DNA of 64,000 nucleotides from Salinibaculum litoreum (GTDB lineage Archaea > Halobacteriota > Halobacteria > Halobacteriales > Haloarculaceae). Below, piece by piece: positions 30,932 to 39,359 of this stretch. The first letter of the stretch is position 1. Every line of letters begins with the position of its first letter. The stretch lies in contig CP046866.1 of the NCBI GenBank assembly GCA_009789175.1, forward strand, positions 1,984,001 to 2,048,000, in the 5' to 3' direction. The translations under genes and the position numbers were made by a program. The notes beneath the pieces were generated by a model that saw only the letters and a program-made list of their open reading frames with translations, was not told the origin of the DNA and searched no databases.

Positions 30932-32773
30932 ATGAGTCACCGCCGCGAAGTCAGCGTCGTCCTCCCCGCGTACAACGAGGAGGCGACGCTGCGCGAGACC
31001 GTGACGGTGACGCTGGACCGTCTCGCGGCGTTCCTGCCGGCAAACAGCTACGAGGTCATCGTCGCCGAGGACGGCTGTGACGACCGCACGCCCGAGATTG
31101 CCGACGAACTCGCTGCCGAGTACGAGGCGGTCCGGCACGTCCACAGTGACGAGCGACTCGGGCGAGGCGGCGCGTTAGAGTACGCCTTCCGGGAAGCCGA
31201 GGGGGAGACGCTGGTCTATTTCGATACGGACCTCGCGACTGACATGCAACATCTCGAAGAGCTAGTCGAGAGCGTCCGCTCGGGGGAGTACGACGTGGCG
31301 ACAGGGTCACGGTGGCTCCCGGACAGCGAGGCCGACCGACCGGCGAAACGTGGCGTGCCGAGCATGGGCTACAACCGGCTGGTACGGCTGTTTTTGCGCT
31401 CCGAGGTCAAAGACCACCAGTGTGGGTTCAAGGCCTTCGACCGCGAGGCGCTTCTGGCGCTGCTCGATGATGTCGAGGACGACCACTGGTTCTGGGACAC
31501 CGAAGTGCTGGTCCGTGCCCAGCGGGCGGGCTATCGCATCAGGGAGTTCCCGGTCGAGTGGACGCCGAAAGGCGACTCGAAGGTCGATATCATCCGTGAC
31601 GTGTTCGGGATGGGCAGCCAGATACTCCGGACGTGGTGGCAACTCTCCGTGAGTCCGCGCATCACGCGGCCGGTGAGTCTGGCCGCGGGGACGCTGCTGG
31701 TGGTGGTCGCGCTGGCGTTGATGACAGTCTATCTCGACCCGGAGTCGGTACTGGACGCCATCGCGGGCGCGGACCCGGCACTGATAGTGCTCGCCGGCGT
31801 GGTCTACCTGCTATCGTGGCCGCTGCGTGGCTCGCGGTATCAGCACATCCTCGGACGGCTTGGCCATCCCAGTGACCTGTGGTTCATGACCGGTGCGGTC
31901 TTCATCAGTCAGACCGGTAATCTCGTCTTCCCGGCGCGGGCCGGTGACGCCGTGCGTGCCTACGTCGTGAAAGCACGACGGGACGTGCCGTACCCGACGG
32001 GGTTTGCCTCGCTGGCCATCGAGCGGGTGTTCGACCTGCTTGCCATAACGGTCCTGGGCGGGACAGTCCTGGTCGGGCTGGTGCTCACGGGTGGGACCGA
32101 AGAGGTCGCGTCGGCCATCGCTGCTGACATCGGCACGGTCGCTATCGGCGGCGAGACGGTCGACCCCGCGGCAGCGGCACAGACTGCGCTGCGCGTGGCC
32201 GCCGCTGTCGGTGCCGGTGCCATCGCGCTGGTGGCAATCATCATCTTCAACGCCCGGCGGGAGACGGACCTGATTCGCCCGGCGCTCGCACGACTGAGTT
32301 CCGACTCCTACGCCGACTACGTCGCCGGCATCATCGAGCAGTTCGTCGTCGATGTCCAGACCGTGGTCAGCGAACGGGGCGCGTTCGCCTCCGTCGGCGG
32401 GAACAGCCTGCTCATCTGGACACTCGACGTGGTGACCGCCATCGTCGTCTTCGCTGCCTTCGGCGCGGACGTGACACTCTCACTCGTCGCCGTCGGCTTC
32501 TTCGCGGTCAGCGTCGGCAACCTGGCGAAGGTGTTGCCACTCTCACCGGGTGGCATCGGTCTCTACGAGGGTGCATTTACGCTCATCGTCGTCGGTCTGA
32601 CCGCCTCGCCGCTTTTGACCGCGGCGACGGTGCTTGCCATCTCGATTGTCGACCACGCGGTCAAAAACGTCGTGACGATACTGGGTGGCATCGTGGCGAT
32701 GGCATGGCTGAACGTCTCGCTGACCAGCGCCGTTGAGCACAGCCAGGATATCGACGCCGAAGCGCCCGAATGA
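30932..32773 (+). CDS. aglD: AglD-like glycosyltransferase-flippase fusion
   Basis: 613 residues. An N-terminal GT2 domain (about 1-240: VSVVLPAYNEEATLRETV, EDGCDDRTPEIA, DTDLATD with the DxD motif, QCGFKAFDREALLALL) is fused to a C-terminal LPG-synthase/flippase-like membrane domain of about eight helices (about 245-600) with YLLSWPLRGSRYQHIL, FPARAGDAVRAYVVKA and PLSPGGIGLYEGAFTL. This is the architecture of Haloferax AglD, which charges dolichol phosphate with the final mannose of the S-layer N-glycan. The symbol rests on architecture, not on an alignment. TATA-like TACTTTTGCG lies 22-31 bp upstream of ATG 30932. Confidence 0.85.
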   Translation: MSHRREVSVVLPAYNEEATLRETVTVTLDRLAAFLPANSYEVIVAEDGCDDRTPEIADELAAEYEAVRHVHSDERLGRGGALEYAFREAEGETLVYFDTDLATDMQHLEELVESVRSGEYDVATGSRWLPDSEADRPAKRGVPSMGYNRLVRLFLRSEVKDHQCGFKAFDREALLALLDDVEDDHWFWDTEVLVRAQRAGYRIREFPVEWTPKGDSKVDIIRDVFGMGSQILRTWWQLSVSPRITRPVSLAAGTLLVVVALALMTVYLDPESVLDAIAGADPALIVLAGVVYLLSWPLRGSRYQHILGRLGHPSDLWFMTGAVFISQTGNLVFPARAGDAVRAYVVKARRDVPYPTGFASLAIERVFDLLAITVLGGTVLVGLVLTGGTEEVASAIAADIGTVAIGGETVDPAAAAQTALRVAAAVGAGAIALVAIIIFNARRETDLIRPALARLSSDSYADYVAGIIEQFVVDVQTVVSERGAFASVGGNSLLIWTLDVVTAIVVFAAFGADVTLSLVAVGFFAVSVGNLAKVLPLSPGGIGLYEGAFTLIVVGLTASPLLTAATVLAISIVDHAVKNVVTILGGIVAMAWLNVSLTSAVEHSQDIDAEAPE

Positions 32774-32894
32774 GAACACAGCCGGACGACGACCCAGCCC
32801 ATGGCAGGGTGGACCATATTTGAACTGGTCGACAGGAATAGCAAAATCGAGGGTTTTACGCCGTCTGATACGTCTCGTGCAGGACGTTCCAAAG

Positions 32895-32904
32895 TTTTTA
32901 AATA
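32895..32904 (+). promoter_or_regulatory. TATA box of the TFB gene
   Basis: TTTTTAAATA, the best-matched TATA box in this part, lies about 82-91 bp upstream of ATG 32986. It implies a 5' leader of roughly 55-65 nt, longer than for most genes here. The rest of the 212-bp gap holds no gene. Confidence 0.6.
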
Positions 32905-32985
32905 CGTTTCGGGAGAATCCGTTCACATCGACTAATTCCCGGGATTTTTCAGGAGCGACCTGCCCGGCCAGCATCCGTCCCCACT

Positions 32986-33948
32986 ATGAGCGACTCACAG
33001 ACCCGAACACGTAACCGCGAACAAGAAGAGACAGAAGACCAATCAGCCGGCCTCTCCTGCCCGGAGTGTGGCGGCAGCGTCGTCGCTGACGACGAACACG
33101 GCGAGACAGTCTGTACCGACTGTGGCCTCGTCGTCGAGGAGGACTCCGTCGACCGCGGCCCCGAGTGGCGCGCGTTCGACTCCAAGGAGAAAGACGAGAA
33201 GTCCCGCGTCGGTGCCCCGACCACGAACATGATGCACGACAAGGGGCTGTCGACGAACATCGACTGGCGGGACAAGGACGCCTACGGCAACTCCCTGTCC
33301 TCGACCCAGCGCAAGAAGATGCAGCGCCTGCGCAAGTGGAACGAGCGCTTCCGGACCCGCGACAGCAAGGAGCGCAACCTCAAGCAGGCACTCGGCGAAA
33401 TCGACCGGATGGCATCCGCGCTCGGCCTGCCCGAGAACGTCCGCGAGACGGCTTCTGTCATCTATCGCCGGGCACTCGACGAGGACCTGCTCCCCGGCCG
33501 CTCCATCGAGGGCGTCTCGACGGCCTCGGTCTACGCCGCCGCACGACAGGCAGGCGTGCCCCGCAGCCTCGACGAGATTACGGACGTCTCCCGCGTCGAG
33601 AAAAGCGAGATTGCCCGCACGTACCGCTACGTGGTCCGCGAACTCGGACTGGAGGTCAAGCCTGCAGACCCCGAGAGCTACGTGCCCCGGTTTGCCTCCT
33701 CGCTGGAACTCTCCGAGGAGTCCGAACGGCGCGCCCGGCAGTTGCTCCAGAACGCCAAGGAAAAGGGCGTCCACTCGGGCAAGTCGCCGGTCGGCCTCGC
33801 CGCAGCAGCGGTCTATGCGGCCGCACTCCTGACCAACGAGAAGACGACCCAGGCTGCCGTCAGCGAGGTCGCCGATATCTCCGAGGTCACCATCCGGAAC
33901 CGCTATCACGAACTGCTCGAAGCAGAGCAAGACCTGCCCGTCGCCTGA
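32986..33948 (+). CDS. tfb: Transcription initiation factor IIB (TFB)
   Basis: Bridges TBP-bound DNA and RNA polymerase at promoters. 320 residues. Zinc ribbon CPECGGSVVADDEHGETVCTDCG (cysteines 25, 28, 43, 46; shown here as CPECGG and CTDCG), B-reader/linker region with VDRGPEWRAF, and two cyclin-fold repeats (about 115-210 and 215-310), each with a typical LGLPENVRETA or LELSEESERRA start and the DNA-recognition helix TIRNRYHELLE at the end. Haloarchaea carry several TFB paralogues, and this one cannot be assigned to a numbered copy from the sequence alone. Confidence 0.97.
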   Translation: MSDSQTRTRNREQEETEDQSAGLSCPECGGSVVADDEHGETVCTDCGLVVEEDSVDRGPEWRAFDSKEKDEKSRVGAPTTNMMHDKGLSTNIDWRDKDAYGNSLSSTQRKKMQRLRKWNERFRTRDSKERNLKQALGEIDRMASALGLPENVRETASVIYRRALDEDLLPGRSIEGVSTASVYAAARQAGVPRSLDEITDVSRVEKSEIARTYRYVVRELGLEVKPADPESYVPRFASSLELSEESERRARQLLQNAKEKGVHSGKSPVGLAAAAVYAAALLTNEKTTQAAVSEVADISEVTIRNRYHELLEAEQDLPVA

Positions 33949-34047
33949 GGACCGAATCGGACGCGGGCAACCGAATTCCCGGCAAGTGGAATCAGCGCTG
34001 ATAACTGAGTAGTCATTTTTAATCCGACGGAGAGCCCTCTCCCGCGT

Positions 34048-34956
34048 ATGGCTTCAGATTCACAGGGTTCGGTCGGGGATGCCGGGTATCCCGGGGAGGG
34101 TGAGGAACTATCCAAAAGCGACCTCGGGACTGCTGTCGACGAGCTGTTGCGCGCCTCGGAGAACGTCTCCGAAAGCTCACAGCAGATTAGCGGACTGGCT
34201 CAAGACCAGAGCAAAAACATGCAGGAGGTGGCGGGCGAGGTATCGAATCTCAGCGCCACTGTCGAGGAGGTCGCCTCCAGCGCCAACCAGGTCAAGGCCG
34301 TCAGCAACGACGCCCGTGCACTCGCCAACCAGGGCCGGGAAATCGCCGACGACGCTATCGACGCGATGGAAGCTGTCGACGCAGCAAACACCGAAGTCTC
34401 GCAGGATATTCGAGACCTCCGCAGCAGCATCGACGAAATCGATGAGATAGTCGAAGTCATCAACGATATCGCCGACCAGACCAACATGCTCGCACTGAAC
34501 GCCTCCATCGAGGCCGCCCGCGCCGGTGAAGCGGGTGAGGGCTTTGCGGTCGTCGCAGACGAGGTCAAAAGCCTCGCCGAGGAGTCACAGGAAAACGCCG
34601 CCGAGATAGAGACGCTGGTCTCGAACATCAAGGCCGATACCGAAGATACCGTCGAGAGCATCGAGGGGGCAAACGAACAGGTCGAGGAGGGTATCCAGCA
34701 GGTCGACGAAGCCGTCGACATTCTCCACCGCATCGACGAAGCAGTCTCCGAGGCCGCAAGCGGCGCAGAGGAAGTCGCCGCCGCCACGGACGACCAGGCG
34801 TCCTCGACCGAACAGGTCGCCAGCATGGTCGACGAGACCGCCGAGAACGCCGAGGAAGTCGCCGAGGAAATCGAGCAGATTGCAGCCGCCAACGAACAGC
34901 AGACCGCCAAAATCAACGAGATTCGCTCTCTCGTCGACCAGTTGGACCTGGACTAA
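34048..34956 (+). CDS. Soluble methyl-accepting transducer
   Basis: 302 residues without transmembrane helix, HAMP or recognised sensor domain. Nearly the whole protein is the antiparallel coiled coil of a chemotaxis receptor signalling domain, with the hairpin tip IADQTNMLALNASIEAARAG followed by GEGFAVVADEVKSLAEES, which binds CheA/CheW. Gln/Glu pairs suited to methylation flank the tip. The first 35 residues are polar and disordered. It could relay signals from a separate sensor or act as a cytoplasmic Htr. AT-rich CATTTTTAATC lies 25-34 bp upstream of ATG 34048, giving a leaderless transcript. Confidence 0.9.
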   Translation: MASDSQGSVGDAGYPGEGEELSKSDLGTAVDELLRASENVSESSQQISGLAQDQSKNMQEVAGEVSNLSATVEEVASSANQVKAVSNDARALANQGREIADDAIDAMEAVDAANTEVSQDIRDLRSSIDEIDEIVEVINDIADQTNMLALNASIEAARAGEAGEGFAVVADEVKSLAEESQENAAEIETLVSNIKADTEDTVESIEGANEQVEEGIQQVDEAVDILHRIDEAVSEAASGAEEVAAATDDQASSTEQVASMVDETAENAEEVAEEIEQIAAANEQQTAKINEIRSLVDQLDLD

Positions 34957-35019
34957 CTGACAGGCAGTGGCCCGAGCGCCACGAGGTACACTTTTGGAAC
35001 GGCAGGCGGTAGCTGTGGT

Positions 35020-35706
35020 ATGGATTTCGAGGAGTTCGTGCTGGCGGCATCGACGGCCGATTTGGCCGACGAGCCGGCGGCGCGGGACCACGCCGACTGC
35101 GTCGAGTTTCGGATGGACCTCGCCGAGGAGCCGCTGGCGACGCTTCGCAGCTACAACGGCGGCCTCCCGCTTTTGGTGACCAACCGGGCGGAGTGGGAAG
35201 GCGGGGAGGCGCCTGACACACGCGAGCGACTGGATGCGCTCATGACTGCCATCGAGACTCCGCTTGTCGAGGCAATCGACCTCGAACTCGCGGCGCTGGA
35301 GTCGGGTGACGCGGAGCGCGTCCGCGAGCACGCCCGCACGCACGACGTGACTGTCGTGGTCTCCACCCACGACTTCGAGACGACGCCTGCACCCGAGGAG
35401 CTGCGAGGGCTGCTCTCACGGACCTGCGAGCACGGTGACGTGGGCAAACTTGCGGTCACAGCCGAGTCACGGAGGGACGTGCTCGACCTGCTGTCCGTGA
35501 CTGACGAACTGACGGGCCAGGGCGAGCGGGTCGCGACGATGGCCATGGGCGAAGCCGGGCGGCACTCGCGGGCGGTCGCACCGCTGTACGGGTCACGCAT
35601 CGGCTACGCCCCGGTCGACCCCGCGGAGGCGACGGCACCGGGACAGTACGACCTGGCGACACTCGCGGAACTGGTCGCGGACCTCAAAGGCGGTGCGGAA
35701 GTTTAA
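35020..35706 (+). CDS. aroD: Type I 3-dehydroquinate dehydratase
   Basis: Dehydrates 3-dehydroquinate to 3-dehydroshikimate, third step of the shikimate pathway. 228 residues, a single TIM-barrel domain. The Schiff-base Lys143 lies in GDVGKLAV and the catalytic His117 in VVSTHDFE; CVEFRMDL is the conserved substrate-binding strand. It heads a group of aromatic amino acid genes (DHQ synthase II at 36207, ADH synthase at 38470, trp genes at 39360). TATA-like ACACTTTTGG lies about 25-33 bp upstream. Confidence 0.94.
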   Translation: MDFEEFVLAASTADLADEPAARDHADCVEFRMDLAEEPLATLRSYNGGLPLLVTNRAEWEGGEAPDTRERLDALMTAIETPLVEAIDLELAALESGDAERVREHARTHDVTVVVSTHDFETTPAPEELRGLLSRTCEHGDVGKLAVTAESRRDVLDLLSVTDELTGQGERVATMAMGEAGRHSRAVAPLYGSRIGYAPVDPAEATAPGQYDLATLAELVADLKGGAEV

Positions 35707-35733
35707 ACACAGGTAACACCCCGACTCTAGAGC

Positions 35734-36171
35734 ATGGGAACCCGGTCCTCAGAAAGTGCGGGCAAGAGTCCAGTGATAGCCGCGGTGTTGGCTGTCCTGT
35801 ACCCGGGGCTGGGGCATGTCTATCTGCGACGGTGGGGCCGGGCGCTGCTGTGGTTCGGCCTCATCATCGCCACTATCGTCGCCCTCGTGCCGGAGGCAGC
35901 GATGCCGACGACACTCTCGGTCGACGCGATTCTCGAAGCACAGGCGGCCATTCCGACACACGTCGCAGCACTCGCGCTTGGACTCTCCATCGTCAGTGTT
36001 ATCGACGCGTACTGGATTGCCGCACAGACCGGCACGAACGGACAGCCACAGACGGCGGATTCCGGGGCCGAGACGGCTGCTCGCTCGTGTCCGAACTGCG
36101 GGAAGGACCTCGACGAGGATATCGACTTCTGTCACTGGTGTACGACCGAACTCGACGACTACGAGCAGTAA
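35734..36171 (+). CDS. Membrane protein with C-terminal zinc ribbon, DUF7575-like
   Basis: 145 residues. Three hydrophobic segments (about 14-30, 36-55, 75-95; the first with VLAVLYPGLGHVYLRRWGRAL, a TM2-like motif) precede a C-terminal zinc ribbon CPNCGKDLDEDIDFCHWC. I recall DUF7575 for such proteins. TATA-like GTTTAAACA at 35701-35709 overlaps the aroD stop codon and is placed for a leaderless start, so the gene has its own promoter within the aroD end. It converges on the DHQ synthase gene with a 35-bp gap. Function unknown. Confidence 0.75.
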   Translation: MGTRSSESAGKSPVIAAVLAVLYPGLGHVYLRRWGRALLWFGLIIATIVALVPEAAMPTTLSVDAILEAQAAIPTHVAALALGLSIVSVIDAYWIAAQTGTNGQPQTADSGAETAARSCPNCGKDLDEDIDFCHWCTTELDDYEQ

Positions 36172-36206
36172 GTGACCGAACGGCCCAACGACTGAGACGC
36201 GGGCGA

Positions 36207-37382
36207 TTATTTCTCGATGATGCTCTCTTCGACGGCTTCACCGAAGTGACGGGCAGTGTCCTCGTAGTAGACCAGAATTTCGTCGCCGGCTTCGAGGTCG
36301 GTCACAGCCGTCCGGCCCTGGGGGGTGCTGACCTTGATGGTCTCGGCGTTTTGGAGGAGCGTCTCGATGCGGTCGGTCCCGTCCTCGGTCTCCAGTTCGG
36401 CCTCGACACGGAACATGGGCCGTTTCTCGATTTTCGCCCGGCCGACGATGGCCTCGCGGGTGTTGCCGTCGGTGTCGACCACCTGCACTTCGGTCCCCGA
36501 CCCGACCTCCGAGAGATACGTCGTCTCGCCGCCGGGCGTCCGGAGGTAGGCGTGGACAGCCCCGGCGTTGACCCGGAACGGGCGGGAGGCGACGTAGGGC
36601 GATTCGGCCGTCTCGGCGTGGACGAAAAAGAGCCCACGGCTCATCGAGCCGACGAGCATCCCCTCGTCGTGGTCCAGCATCGTCCCGGTGTCGATGCAGA
36701 CGCGGTCGGCCGACCCCGTCCGTTCGACGGCGGTCACCTCGGCGTATTGTAACTCCAGGGTCTCCCGGTCGACGGCATCGCGAACCTCGACGGTGTCACG
36801 AATCTCGTCGGGGTCGTCCGTATCGAGCAAGACGGCATCAGCGCCGAGTTCCAGCGTCTCGTAGGCAGTCCGGGCTTCCTCGGCGGACTGGACGCCGGCG
36901 ACGAGGGAGGTCTCCTCGCCGATGCGGGCGATGAGGTTTTCCAGGGGGATAATCTGCCAGTCCTCGCCGATGACGATGGTGAAATCGGACTCGTCGGCGA
37001 CGGCCTCGGCGAAGGCCTCGTAGTCTTCGTCCATGATGCGGACGTACCCACCCTTCGGGCCGGCGCTGTCCTGGCGAAGCGCAGAGAGGTCGGCAGAGCC
37101 GGAGAAGTCAGTCGGCAGGGAGACGGTGCCGTCGCCCTCGCCGTGTTTGCCCACGATAGTCGCGTCAGCCTCGGAGCCGTCGGATTCGGCTTCCATGACG
37201 TGGACGTCGTCGCCGGCGAACGCCGCGACGTTGACATCGCCGAGTTCGCGGACGCGGGGGGCGTCCTCCTGGTCGACGAGTACCCAGTCGACGCCGGCCT
37301 CCAGCCCGGCGGTTATGCGGCGCTTACGGTCTTCCCAGTCGCCGACTTCGTCGTCGGCTTTCAGCCAGACGGAGCGTGTCAT
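36207..37382 (-). CDS. 3-Dehydroquinate synthase II
   Basis: Archaeal NAD-dependent enzyme that deaminates and cyclises 2-amino-3,7-dideoxy-D-threo-hept-6-ulosonate to 3-dehydroquinate, replacing bacterial AroB. 391 residues, the usual length. Recognisable stretches: MTRSVWLKADDEVGDWEDRK at the start, DFTIVIGEDWQIIPLENLIA, SMSRGLFFVHAETAESPYVA, RPFRVNAGAVHAYLRTPGG and the C-terminal ILVYYEDTARHFGEAVEE. Its substrate is made by the aldolase-like enzyme at 38470-39276. The leader contains a strong hairpin 46-68 bp upstream of the start (separate entry). Confidence 0.94.
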   Translation of the reverse strand: MTRSVWLKADDEVGDWEDRKRRITAGLEAGVDWVLVDQEDAPRVRELGDVNVAAFAGDDVHVMEAESDGSEADATIVGKHGEGDGTVSLPTDFSGSADLSALRQDSAGPKGGYVRIMDEDYEAFAEAVADESDFTIVIGEDWQIIPLENLIARIGEETSLVAGVQSAEEARTAYETLELGADAVLLDTDDPDEIRDTVEVRDAVDRETLELQYAEVTAVERTGSADRVCIDTGTMLDHDEGMLVGSMSRGLFFVHAETAESPYVASRPFRVNAGAVHAYLRTPGGETTYLSEVGSGTEVQVVDTDGNTREAIVGRAKIEKRPMFRVEAELETEDGTDRIETLLQNAETIKVSTPQGRTAVTDLEAGDEILVYYEDTARHFGEAVEESIIEK

Positions 37383-37676
37383 GTGAACACGCTGGATTCC
37401 GGGTGGCTTGAGTGTGGCGGATGCATCCGACCGCGTTCGGCACGCGGTCGAACACCTGCGTCCGGCACCCGAGTGAGGGGAACCAGTCTGGTCTCACCGG
37501 CTGGCCGGGCACAGGTTCGACTCCTATGCGAGGACGACCGCGGACCGGGAGCCAGTAACCACAGATGCCGGTACCTGAGCAGGTCGAGGTGGCACAAAGC
37601 CAGCAACGACCCGTAACCACCCGACAGCAACGGTATCTCAGGTGGCTAAAACAGCCATTTGCGCCTCGAATACACT
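37383..37676. other. Gene-free divergent region between DHQ synthase II and an HTH gene
   Basis: About 290 bp (330 with the HTH promoter) without a supported gene. It holds the hairpin at 37428-37450, a weaker GTGAG/CTCAC stem near 37474-37496, and a stretch GGTTCGACTCC near 37512-37522 that resembles a tRNA T-loop but has no acceptor or anticodon partner. It may include the leader of the DHQ synthase transcript or a small RNA; neither is shown. Confidence 0.4.
37428..37450 (-). promoter_or_regulatory. Hairpin in the DHQ synthase II leader
   Basis: CGACCGCG (37428-37435) and CGCGGTCG (37443-37450) form a perfect 8-bp stem around a 7-nt loop, 46-68 bp upstream of the start codon. It may be an RNA regulatory hairpin or an operator; I see no clear TATA element for this gene. 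Confidence 0.4.
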
Positions 37677-37712
37677 CATTATAGTCTACAGTGTAGCTGG
37701 TAGTAGCTGGTA
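37677..37712 (+). promoter_or_regulatory. Promoter with palindrome and tandem repeat before the HTH gene
   Basis: TATA-like CATTATAG at 37677-37684, then the interrupted palindrome CTACA-G-TGTAG at 37686-37696, then two perfect tandem copies of GTAGCTGGTA at 37693-37702 and 37703-37712, the second ending on the A of the start codon. The layout suits an autoregulatory operator. Confidence 0.5.
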
Positions 37713-38458
37713 TGAGTTCGATATTTCCGCTGCGGGAGTCGGTGTCGCTGGGCGACAGTCGCGAGCCGCGGCTGGTCGACATCGACGACGACGTGGCCGA
37801 CGACGTGTTCGAGGCACTGTCCTCGGCGACGACCAGACAGATGTTCTCGGCGCTGCATAAGACACCCCAGACCGCTTCCGACCTCGCCGAAGTGACCGAC
37901 ACCTCCGTCCAGAACGCACAGTATCATCTGGAGAAACTCGTCGATGCCGACCTCATCGAGGTGGTCGACACATGGTACTCAGAGCGCGGGACGGAGATGA
38001 AAGTGTACGCGCCAACCGACGAGGCGCTGGTTCTCTTTGCAGGCAACGACGAACAGTCCGCACTGCGCTCGCTACTGGAACGCGTCGTCGGAGCTATCGC
38101 CCTGCTTTTGCCGGCGAGTGCCGCCGTCGGGTGGCTCGCCCGGCGGTTCGAGCCGTCCGGTCAGCCAGGCGATGGCGGCGTCAGCAATCCCGCTGGTGGT
38201 CCGGTAGCGAGTAACGGAACGGGGCCAACGCCGACGCCGGACGGTGGCGTCGATATCCTCGGTAACGAGACAGTACAGGAGCCACTTAACACGACAGTGG
38301 GGAACGCGACAACACCGACACCGACGCCGGAGAACGCCACGACTGCGGCCGACGTGGCAAGCGCAGGCCTCGACCCTGCCGTCCTCGCCGGCCTTGCCTT
38401 CCTCTTTGGTGGCCTGTTCATCGTCTCGCTCTTTGGCGTCTGGTACCTGCGGCAGTAA
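37712..38458 (+). CDS. Membrane-anchored winged-helix regulator (ArsR-like)
   Basis: 248 residues. An N-terminal winged helix (about 30-105: VFEALSSATTRQMFSALHKTPQTASDLAEVTDTSVQNAQYHLEKL, quoted in part as TSVQNAQYHLEKL for the recognition helix) is followed by two hydrophobic segments: about 125-142 (VVGAIALLLPASAAVGWLA) and the C-terminal 226-246. Between them lies a Pro/Thr/Asn-rich linker with several N-x-T sequons, so that part is probably outside and glycosylated. A membrane-tethered regulator could sense an envelope signal. It stands between two early aromatic pathway genes, and its promoter carries operator-like repeats. Confidence 0.82.
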   Translation: MSSIFPLRESVSLGDSREPRLVDIDDDVADDVFEALSSATTRQMFSALHKTPQTASDLAEVTDTSVQNAQYHLEKLVDADLIEVVDTWYSERGTEMKVYAPTDEALVLFAGNDEQSALRSLLERVVGAIALLLPASAAVGWLARRFEPSGQPGDGGVSNPAGGPVASNGTGPTPTPDGGVDILGNETVQEPLNTTVGNATTPTPTPENATTAADVASAGLDPAVLAGLAFLFGGLFIVSLFGVWYLRQ

Positions 38459-38469
38459 AACGGTAACCG

Positions 38470-39276
38470 TCAGACTTCTGCAGCCAGTCCCGCCCGCTCG
38501 ATGGCCTCGCGAGCGGTTGCGTCGTCGTGAATGACGGCTGCGATGGCCTGCGTGATGGCACCTGGGTCGTCGTGCTGGAAGATGGAGCGCCCCATCGAGA
38601 CGCCGGCAGCGCCGGCATCCATCGCGCCGCGGACCATCGCCAGCGTCTCCTCGTCGGTGCCCTTCGAGCCACCCGCAATCACGACCGGCAGGCGGGTCGA
38701 CTCGACGACGTGTTCGAAGGTGTCCGGAGTCCCGGAGTAGGCGGTCTTGACGACATCAGCGCCGAGTTCTTCACCGAGACGGACAGCGTGGCCGAGGTCC
38801 TCGGCGAAGCTCTCGGGGTTGTCCTCGCGTACATCGTGGCCACGGGCATAGGTCATCGCCAGTACGGGAATGCCGTACTCGGTGGCCTGGCTGGTGAGTT
38901 CGCCAAGCTGGGAAATCTGGTCGGGTTCGTAGTCAGAGCCGACGTTGATATGAAAGGAGACGGCATCGGCACCCGCACGGATAGCATCCTGGACGGTACC
39001 CGTGAGTCGCTTGTCGTTTTCGTCGGGTCCGATAGACGTAGAGCCGTTGAGGTGAACAATATAGCCCGCACCGTTTTTGTTTTCGTGGACGCGGTCGGCG
39101 ATACCTTTCTGAGTGAGAACGGAATCCGCACCACCCTGCGTCACTGCGTCGATTGTCGATTCGATATTTTTGAGCCCTTTGATGGCCCCCAGTGTTATAC
39201 CGTGGTCCATCGGGACAATGAGGTAGCGCCCCCCTGTCCCGATACGTGTCAGTCGTTCGGATTTCCCTGCGCTCAT
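38470..39276 (-). CDS. 2-Amino-3,7-dideoxy-D-threo-hept-6-ulosonate (ADH) synthase
   Basis: First step of the archaeal DHQ pathway: condenses L-aspartate semialdehyde with a 6-deoxy-5-ketofructose phosphate in a transaldolase-like reaction. 268 residues, DhnA/class I aldolase TIM barrel. Typical segments are RYLIVPMDHGITLGAIKGL, ADSVLTQKGIAD, DVVKTAYSGTPDTF (Schiff-base Lys) and LPVVIAGGSKGTDEETL. Pairing with DHQ synthase II nearby favours ADH synthase over a fructose-bisphosphate aldolase. ATG 39276 is supported by a TATA-like ACATAATCG (minus strand) 22-30 bp upstream. It lies downstream of trpA on the same strand but has its own promoter. Confidence 0.92.
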   Translation of the reverse strand: MSAGKSERLTRIGTGGRYLIVPMDHGITLGAIKGLKNIESTIDAVTQGGADSVLTQKGIADRVHENKNGAGYIVHLNGSTSIGPDENDKRLTGTVQDAIRAGADAVSFHINVGSDYEPDQISQLGELTSQATEYGIPVLAMTYARGHDVREDNPESFAEDLGHAVRLGEELGADVVKTAYSGTPDTFEHVVESTRLPVVIAGGSKGTDEETLAMVRGAMDAGAAGVSMGRSIFQHDDPGAITQAIAAVIHDDATAREAIERAGLAAEV

Positions 39277-39359
39277 TGTGGGACACTGTGGCAAGTACGA
39301 TTATGTGCGTTCCGGTTGCGGCCGGGACTGTGCATCGATGTCCGGGACAGCATCGGGAC

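Noticed and set aside
37474-37540. A possible tRNA, because of GGTTCGACTCC
   Set aside because: The T-stem has a mismatch and there is no matching acceptor strand, D-arm or 7-nt anticodon loop within 200 bp on either side.
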